Of a stretch of DNA of 10,157 bases, positions 6,543-10,157 are shown one piece after another. Both the position numbers and the translations under genes were made by a program. This stretch comes from Paralcaligenes sp039935015 (GTDB taxonomy: Bacteria; Pseudomonadota; Gammaproteobacteria; Burkholderiales; Burkholderiaceae_B): contig JBDTLC010000161.1 in NCBI GenBank assembly GCA_039935015.1, positions 1 to 10,157 of the forward strand, given 5' to 3'. The notes below the pieces were generated by a model, which was not told the DNA's origin, did no database searches, and was given only the letters and a program-made list of their open reading frames with translations. The stretch's first letter is position 1; each line of letters starts with the position of its first letter.

Positions 6543-7202
6543 ATGATGTCGGCTCTTCCCATTCTGTATTCCTTTCGTCGCTGCCCCTACGCTATGCGAG
6601 CACGACTGGCGATCGCGGCGAGCGGCCTGTCTTGCGAGCTACGGGAGGTGGTTCTGCGCGACAAGCCGAAAGCGTTGGTGGATGTATCGCCCAAGGCTAC
6701 GGTGCCAGTGCTGGTGACCGGTAACCGCCAGGTCCTTGAACAAAGCCTGGATATTATGCTTTGGGCGCTGGAGCAAAATGATCCGCAAAAGTGGCTGTCG
6801 CCCACGCAACAGGATGTGGCTGCTATGTTGGCCATGGTTGCAGACTGTGACGGCCGCTTCAAGTCGCACTTGGATCGCTACAAATATCCGCAACGGTACG
6901 CGCAGGAGGGTGCTGACAGCAACGCGCATCGTAATTCTGCGGCGAATTGGTTACGCGACTTGGAGGTTCGGCTGGAACGGCAGTCGTTTTTATTTGGCGG
7001 TCATGCGGCTTTGGCCGATATGGCCATCGCACCGTTCGTGCGGCAATTTTCGATGGTGGATATCGACTGGTTTAGTGCGCAGCCTTGGCCCCAGCTTCAG
7101 GCTTGGCTTCAGGCTTGGCTGGATTCCAGGCTGTTTAAACAGGTCATGGGTAAATTTCCTGTCTGGATTCCTGACACACAGGGCGTGCGTTTTCCGGTTT
7201 GA
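6543..7202 (+). CDS. Glutathione S-transferase-like protein
   Basis: A 219-residue protein with the two-domain GST layout: an N-terminal thioredoxin fold (about 6-80) and an all-helical C-terminal domain (about 90-215). Key features are SFRRCPYAMRAR, with Cys14 in the position of the first glutaredoxin-2 cysteine but Ala in place of the second (CPYA); the cis-Pro loop TVPVL with Pro55; and LEQSLDI (65-71), corresponding to the glutathione-contacting acidic/Ser motif. A Cys-type active site suggests a monothiol, omega- or Grx2-like thiol transferase rather than a classical conjugating GST; the substrate is unknown. Start choice is uncertain: ATG at 6543 or 6546 gives a normal N-terminus, while an ATG at 6525 lies inside the terminator hairpin. 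There is no clear ribosome binding site. A 12-nt in-frame tandem duplication (7095-7118) gives LQAWLQAW near the C-terminus. Confidence 0.88.
   Translation: MMSALPILYSFRRCPYAMRARLAIAASGLSCELREVVLRDKPKALVDVSPKATVPVLVTGNRQVLEQSLDIMLWALEQNDPQKWLSPTQQDVAAMLAMVADCDGRFKSHLDRYKYPQRYAQEGADSNAHRNSAANWLRDLEVRLERQSFLFGGHAALADMAIAPFVRQFSMVDIDWFSAQPWPQLQAWLQAWLDSRLFKQVMGKFPVWIPDTQGVRFPV
7095..7118 (+). repeat. 12-nt tandem duplication inside the GST gene
   Basis: CTTCAGGCTTGG occurs twice back to back (7095-7106 and 7107-7118), in frame, so the protein has LQAW twice before LDSRLF. Exact identity of the copies suggests a recent or slippage-prone duplication, although amphipathic helices of this family often have similar residues here. 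Confidence 0.8.
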
Positions 7203-7226
7203 GGTGTCGTGGGGTGCCACTACACC
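7203..7226. terminator. Candidate bidirectional hairpin between convergent GST and fabI genes
   Basis: GGTGT-C-GTGG (7203-7212), loop GGTG, then CCAC-T-ACACC (7217-7226) form 9 pairs with one internal C/T mismatch, starting right after the GST stop codon and 14 nt from the fabI stop. Its placement between convergent genes suggests a role in ending both transcripts. There is no T-tract on either strand, so it is not a standard intrinsic terminator and may only be a 3'-end stabiliser. Confidence 0.4.
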
Positions 7227-7240
7227 GACGGCAGGTGAGT

Positions 7241-8023
7241 TTATGCCATCCCCGGAACGACGGTAGAAAAGCCCGCGTCGACGTGGGTAATTTCGCCAGT
7301 TATGCCTGCAGCCAGATCTGACAGCAAGAAGGCGGCCACATTGCCTACGTCGTCGATCGTGACGTTGCGGCGCAAAGGTGCATGAGCTTCGACGTACTTC
7401 AGGATGGACGAGAAGTCTTTGATACCGCTGGCTGCCAGAGTTTTGATGGGTCCGGCAGAAATAGCATTGGCGCGTATGCCCATGGGGCCCAGCGCCGTGG
7501 CCAGATAGCGCACGCTGGCTTCAAGCGAGGCCTTGGCCAGACCCATGGTGTTGTAATTGGGGACCACTTTTTCGGAACCCAGATAGGTGAGCGTCAGCAC
7601 CGAACTGTTGCGTCCTTTAAGGAGCGGCAACGCCGCCTTGGCCAGGGCGGGGAAGCTGTAAGCGGAAATGTCGTGGGCGATGCGAAAGCCTTCGCGCGAC
7701 AGGCCATCGAGAAAACCCCCTGCGATGGCCTCGCGTGGAGCAAAGCCTATAGAGTGAACCAAGCCGTCCAGCCCATCCCAGTAGGTATGCAGGCTGGTGA
7801 ATGTGGCTTCAATCTGTGCGTCGTCGGCAACATCGCAGGGAAGCACGATAGCGCTGCCGAACTCGGTGGCGAATTCGGCGACACGATCTTTGAATCGCTC
7901 TCCCGCATAGGTAAACGCCAATTCGGCTCCGGCTCTGCGACAGGCACGTGCAATGCCATAAGCGATCGATCGATTCGAAAGTACGCCTGTTACCAGAATG
8001 CGCTTGCCGTCAAGGAAACCCAT
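7241..8023 (-). CDS. fabI: Enoyl-[acyl-carrier-protein] reductase (NADH)
   Basis: A 260-residue protein of the usual FabI length. It catalyses the last, NAD(P)H-dependent reduction of trans-2-enoyl-ACP in each round of cytoplasmic type II fatty acid elongation. It begins MGFLDGKRILVTGVLSNRSIA, the atypical short-chain-dehydrogenase cofactor motif of FabI. The active site is Tyr147, Tyr157 and Lys164 (Tyr-x6-Lys in YNTMGLAK), matching E. coli Tyr146/Tyr156/Lys163. The loop HSIGFAP keeps Gly93, the position whose change gives triclosan resistance in E. coli, so the protein looks inhibitor-sensitive by that criterion. Near the C-terminus are GPIKTLAASGI and THVDAGFS. AAGGA (8037-8033) lies 9 nt ahead of the ATG. 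The gene follows mltD on the same strand after 54 nt and may be co-transcribed or have its own promoter; I could not see a clear one. Confidence 0.97.
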   Translation of the reverse strand: MGFLDGKRILVTGVLSNRSIAYGIARACRRAGAELAFTYAGERFKDRVAEFATEFGSAIVLPCDVADDAQIEATFTSLHTYWDGLDGLVHSIGFAPREAIAGGFLDGLSREGFRIAHDISAYSFPALAKAALPLLKGRNSSVLTLTYLGSEKVVPNYNTMGLAKASLEASVRYLATALGPMGIRANAISAGPIKTLAASGIKDFSSILKYVEAHAPLRRNVTIDDVGNVAAFLLSDLAAGITGEITHVDAGFSTVVPGMA

Positions 8024-8055
8024 GTTGTGTAGTCCTTTACTATGTTTATCGAGCA

Positions 8056-8073
8056 GCCAAAGGCCTGTTTGGC
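8056..8073 (-). repeat. Short hairpin between mltD and fabI
   Basis: GCCAAA and TTTGGC form a 6-bp stem around a 6-nt loop within the 54-nt gap after mltD. No U-run follows on the minus strand, so it is unlikely to terminate transcription strongly; it might mark a processing or attenuation point before fabI. Weak evidence. Confidence 0.25.
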
Positions 8074-8077
8074 GGGG

Positions 8078-9481
8078 TTAGCCGCGGACGTTGGTGCCAG
8101 GCACTCGCAACGTTTTGCCGCGGCCAAGGGCAGTGCTCTTCAGGTTATTAAGCCGACGCAGTTCCTGAACCGAGGTTTTATAACGTTTAGCCAGGCTATA
8201 AAGCGTCTCACCTTGTGTGACCGTGTGGGTTCGAACATTGATCTTGTGCCGCGTGGTGACGATGCCGCGGTGCCTATTATCGTACGTGGTGCGTATGGCG
8301 CGCGCTGTGGGTTCGTCGTTCTGTTGCGGGGGCTCAAACGAAGCCAGCTGAATTCCCGCGCCTGATCCTGCTTCGGTGGTGGGCACCAGCAGGGTTTGCG
8401 CCACGGCTCTGGCTTGTGTGCCGCTTAGGCTATTTACCGCGCGCAGTTGTCCGAGGCTCATACCGTGGTGTTTGGCGATAGACGCATAGGTCTCACCTCG
8501 TTTTGCGCTATAGGTTTGCCAGGAAGTGAGCCGTCCTTTGTAGGCCTCCAGGTTGGCATTGAAAATATCTACCCGGTTGACGGGCAGCAGCAGTGTCGGG
8601 TGATGTTCGCCCAGAATGATGGGCCGATTGAACGAGGCGTTGAGCGATTTGAAGTCTTCGACCGACATTTCGGCCAGCTTGGCGGCCACCGTGATGTCCA
8701 TGTCGCGCGATTTCTGTACGGTGGTGAAATAAGGCGTGTTACTGATATGGGGCAGTGTAATGCCGTATTTTTTCGGATTGGCGATGATGTTTTTAATAGC
8801 CTGCAGCTTGGGCACATAGTTGCGGGTTTCGTCGGGCATGTTGATCGAAGTGTAATCGGCCTGGTCGCCCGTGCTGATGGTCTTGGTGACTGCGCGCTGC
8901 ACGGATCCTTCGCCCCAGTTGTACGACGCCAGCGCCAGATACCAGTCGCCCTGAAGCTCGTAAAGATAGCTTAAGTAGTCTAGCGCGGCATTGGTCGAGG
9001 CCACTGGGTCGCGGCGCTGATCGTGCCACCAGTCTTGTTGCAGGTTGTAATGCAGGCCGGTACTGGGGATGAATTGCCATAGCCCTGAGGCCTTGGCCCT
9101 GGAATACGCCGTGGGGTTATAGGCACTTTCGACAAACGGCAGCAGGGCTAGTTCGGTGGGCAGGCCGCGACGGTTGATCTCTTGAACGACGTAGTACAGG
9201 TATTTGCTGGCACGTTCGCTCATACGTTGAATCGATTCAGGATGGGCGGCGTAATAATCTGTCCATTGCTGCGTCAGGGCGTTATTCAGGTTGGGAATGG
9301 CAAAGCCGCGGCGAATCCGATCCCACATATCCTGAGGCGGGTTGGTCAGGTCGACCGTGCGTGATGTTTCGGCGGCCGAGTATGTGTGCTTTTGCCAGGC
9401 GGCTGTATTGTGCGAAGAGTTAGTGGCGCAGCCGGCCAAAACTGCTGTAATAAGCAGAATGAATAGTCGCAAGCATTTCAT
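8078..9481 (-). CDS. mltD: Membrane-bound lytic murein transglycosylase D-like lipoprotein
   Basis: A 467-residue lipoprotein that cleaves the MurNAc-GlcNAc bond of peptidoglycan, leaving 1,6-anhydro ends. The N-terminus MKCLRLFILLITAVLAGC is a lipoprotein signal peptide with lipobox L-A-G-Cys18; Ala follows the Cys, so outer-membrane anchoring is expected. The SLT domain (about 105-225) has the catalytic Glu118 in LLPFVESAYNP, then SGLWQFIP and LASYNWGEG, the family-1 transglycosylase signatures. Two LysM peptidoglycan-binding repeats follow: about 323-367 (YSAKRGETYASIAKHHGMS) and about 419-461 (HTVTQGETLYSLAKRYKTS), split by a low-complexity linker. I chose the ATG at 9481 because it begins the signal peptide. 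An in-frame ATG at 9514, inside gloB, would put 11 polar residues ahead of it. It lies 7 nt after the gloB stop, without a strong Shine-Dalgarno, suggesting coupling to gloB. Confidence 0.94.
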   Translation of the reverse strand: MKCLRLFILLITAVLAGCATNSSHNTAAWQKHTYSAAETSRTVDLTNPPQDMWDRIRRGFAIPNLNNALTQQWTDYYAAHPESIQRMSERASKYLYYVVQEINRRGLPTELALLPFVESAYNPTAYSRAKASGLWQFIPSTGLHYNLQQDWWHDQRRDPVASTNAALDYLSYLYELQGDWYLALASYNWGEGSVQRAVTKTISTGDQADYTSINMPDETRNYVPKLQAIKNIIANPKKYGITLPHISNTPYFTTVQKSRDMDITVAAKLAEMSVEDFKSLNASFNRPIILGEHHPTLLLPVNRVDIFNANLEAYKGRLTSWQTYSAKRGETYASIAKHHGMSLGQLRAVNSLSGTQARAVAQTLLVPTTEAGSGAGIQLASFEPPQQNDEPTARAIRTTYDNRHRGIVTTRHKINVRTHTVTQGETLYSLAKRYKTSVQELRRLNNLKSTALGRGKTLRVPGTNVRG

Positions 9482-9488
9482 CGGCGAT

Positions 9489-10157
9489 TCATTTAAAGTT
9501 GTTTTTCCATTCACGTAAGGCCGTAAAAACGGCTAAGGTCGAATCCAGGTGTCGGCCGACGTAGCCCGCCGCGGCACTGGATACGCTGTCTTGTGGCGTA
9601 CGAAAAAAAGGGTTGATATCAAGCTCTGCGCCAATAGTGGAAGGGAGTGTAGGCAAGCCTTTGGTACGCTGCTCTTGCGCAGACCTCCACCTTTGGTGCA
9701 AAACCGCATTGCCAGGTTCCACTTGTAGCGCCCAACGTAAGTTGGCAAGAGTGTACTCGTGCCCGCAGCAAACAAGTGTATCTAGCGGTAAAACCCTAAG
9801 TTTACCCAGAGAATTGAACATTTGGGCAGGAGTGCCTTCAAATAATCGCCCACAACCTGCAGAAAATAGCGTATCGCCGCAAAAAAGTAAGTGTTTTCCC
9901 TGATTAAATTGGCCAAAGTAAGCGATATGCCCGGCGGTGTGGCCGGGAATATCAAGCACGTCAAGGGTCAAATCAAGATTTTCCAGCAGGACTGTGTCGC
10001 CTTCGCTCAGGCGCACATCACATACGGGCAGAGACTCGGTGGCCGGGCCATAGACACGGGCGCCAGTGCTTTGGTGCAGGGCGAGGGCGCCGCCCACGTG
10101 ATCGCGGTGGTGATGAGTGAGTAGAATGGCATCCAGCGTAAGACCCTGTTGGGCCAG
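9489..10157 (-). CDS. gloB: Hydroxyacylglutathione hydrolase (glyoxalase II), 5' end outside window
   Basis: The frame is open to the window edge, giving 222 residues; a complete glyoxalase II is about 255-270, so roughly the first 40 residues are missing. The enzyme hydrolyses S-D-lactoylglutathione to D-lactate and glutathione, finishing methylglyoxal detoxification. The binuclear metal motif THHHRDH lies at 10118-10098. Other metal ligands follow in GHTAGHIAYF, the Asp of FCGDTLFSAGCGRLFEG, and the His of CGHEYT. The C-terminal substrate-binding part has LPSTIGAELDINPFFR and ends in EWKNNFK. A GTG at 10097 is not the true start, because the metal motif and more of the domain are encoded upstream of it. 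The gene leads into mltD after 7 nt. Organisation and motifs are entirely normal for a housekeeping copy. Confidence 0.95.
   Translation of the reverse strand: MAQQGLTLDAILLTHHHRDHVGGALALHQSTGARVYGPATESLPVCDVRLSEGDTVLLENLDLTLDVLDIPGHTAGHIAYFGQFNQGKHLLFCGDTLFSAGCGRLFEGTPAQMFNSLGKLRVLPLDTLVCCGHEYTLANLRWALQVEPGNAVLHQRWRSAQEQRTKGLPTLPSTIGAELDINPFFRTPQDSVSSAAAGYVGRHLDSTLAVFTALREWKNNFK

Noticed and set aside
7382..8032. Plus-strand open frame of 216 codons antisense to fabI
   Set aside because: It mirrors fabI codons, has no ribosome binding site or recognisable domain, and fabI is unambiguous on the other strand.
1..10157. Insertion sequences, prophage genes, CRISPR arrays, tRNA/rRNA genes
   Set aside because: No transposase or phage-like frames, no spaced direct repeats, and no tRNA cloverleaf or rRNA sequence were seen on either strand.

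Overview
The window reads as a chromosomal segment of a betaproteobacterium, most likely Alcaligenaceae (Bordetella/Advenella/Pusillimonas-like). I base this on moderately GC-rich housekeeping genes, the gloB-mltD gene pair, TAAAAT-type promoter boxes and the general look of the proteins. No species can be named from this sequence. There are no mobile elements, CRISPR arrays, tRNA or rRNA genes.

Region 1 (1-4018, + strand) is the distal part of a heterotetrameric sarcosine oxidase operon: the soxB 3' end, then soxD, soxA and soxG, tightly packed with a 4-nt ATGA overlap (soxD/soxA) and an 11-nt overlap (soxA/soxG). The complex oxidatively demethylates sarcosine, the last N-methylated intermediate of choline/glycine betaine/dimethylglycine breakdown, giving glycine, H2O2 and 5,10-methylene-tetrahydrofolate. 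The operon ends at soxG; no purU or folD follows in the window.

Region 2 (4173-5144, - strand) is a convergent M19-family 'membrane dipeptidase' homologue of the type found near betaine/dimethylglycine catabolic genes in Pseudomonas (PA5396-like). Aligned by eye to human dipeptidase 1, it keeps the second-site His residues but has lost most first-site metal ligands, so calling it a dipeptidase is doubtful. This is the most interesting protein here.

Region 3 (5145-5552) is the only long gene-free stretch. It holds an AT-rich promoter-like part with a small palindrome, then a GC-rich segment (about 5307-5490). That segment has three hairpins and a perfect 10-nt long-range complementarity that excludes two of them. 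It lies just upstream of trhO and could be a structured leader or a small RNA.

Region 4 (5553-7202, + strand) holds trhO (tRNA U34 hydroxylation) and a glutathione S-transferase-fold gene. An intrinsic terminator lies between them, almost touching the second start codon.

Region 5 (7241-10157, - strand) holds gloB (5' truncated by the window edge), mltD and fabI in that transcriptional order: methylglyoxal detoxification, a murein lytic transglycosylase lipoprotein, and enoyl-ACP reductase. gloB and mltD are 7 nt apart; fabI follows 54 nt later. fabI and the GST gene converge over a short hairpin.
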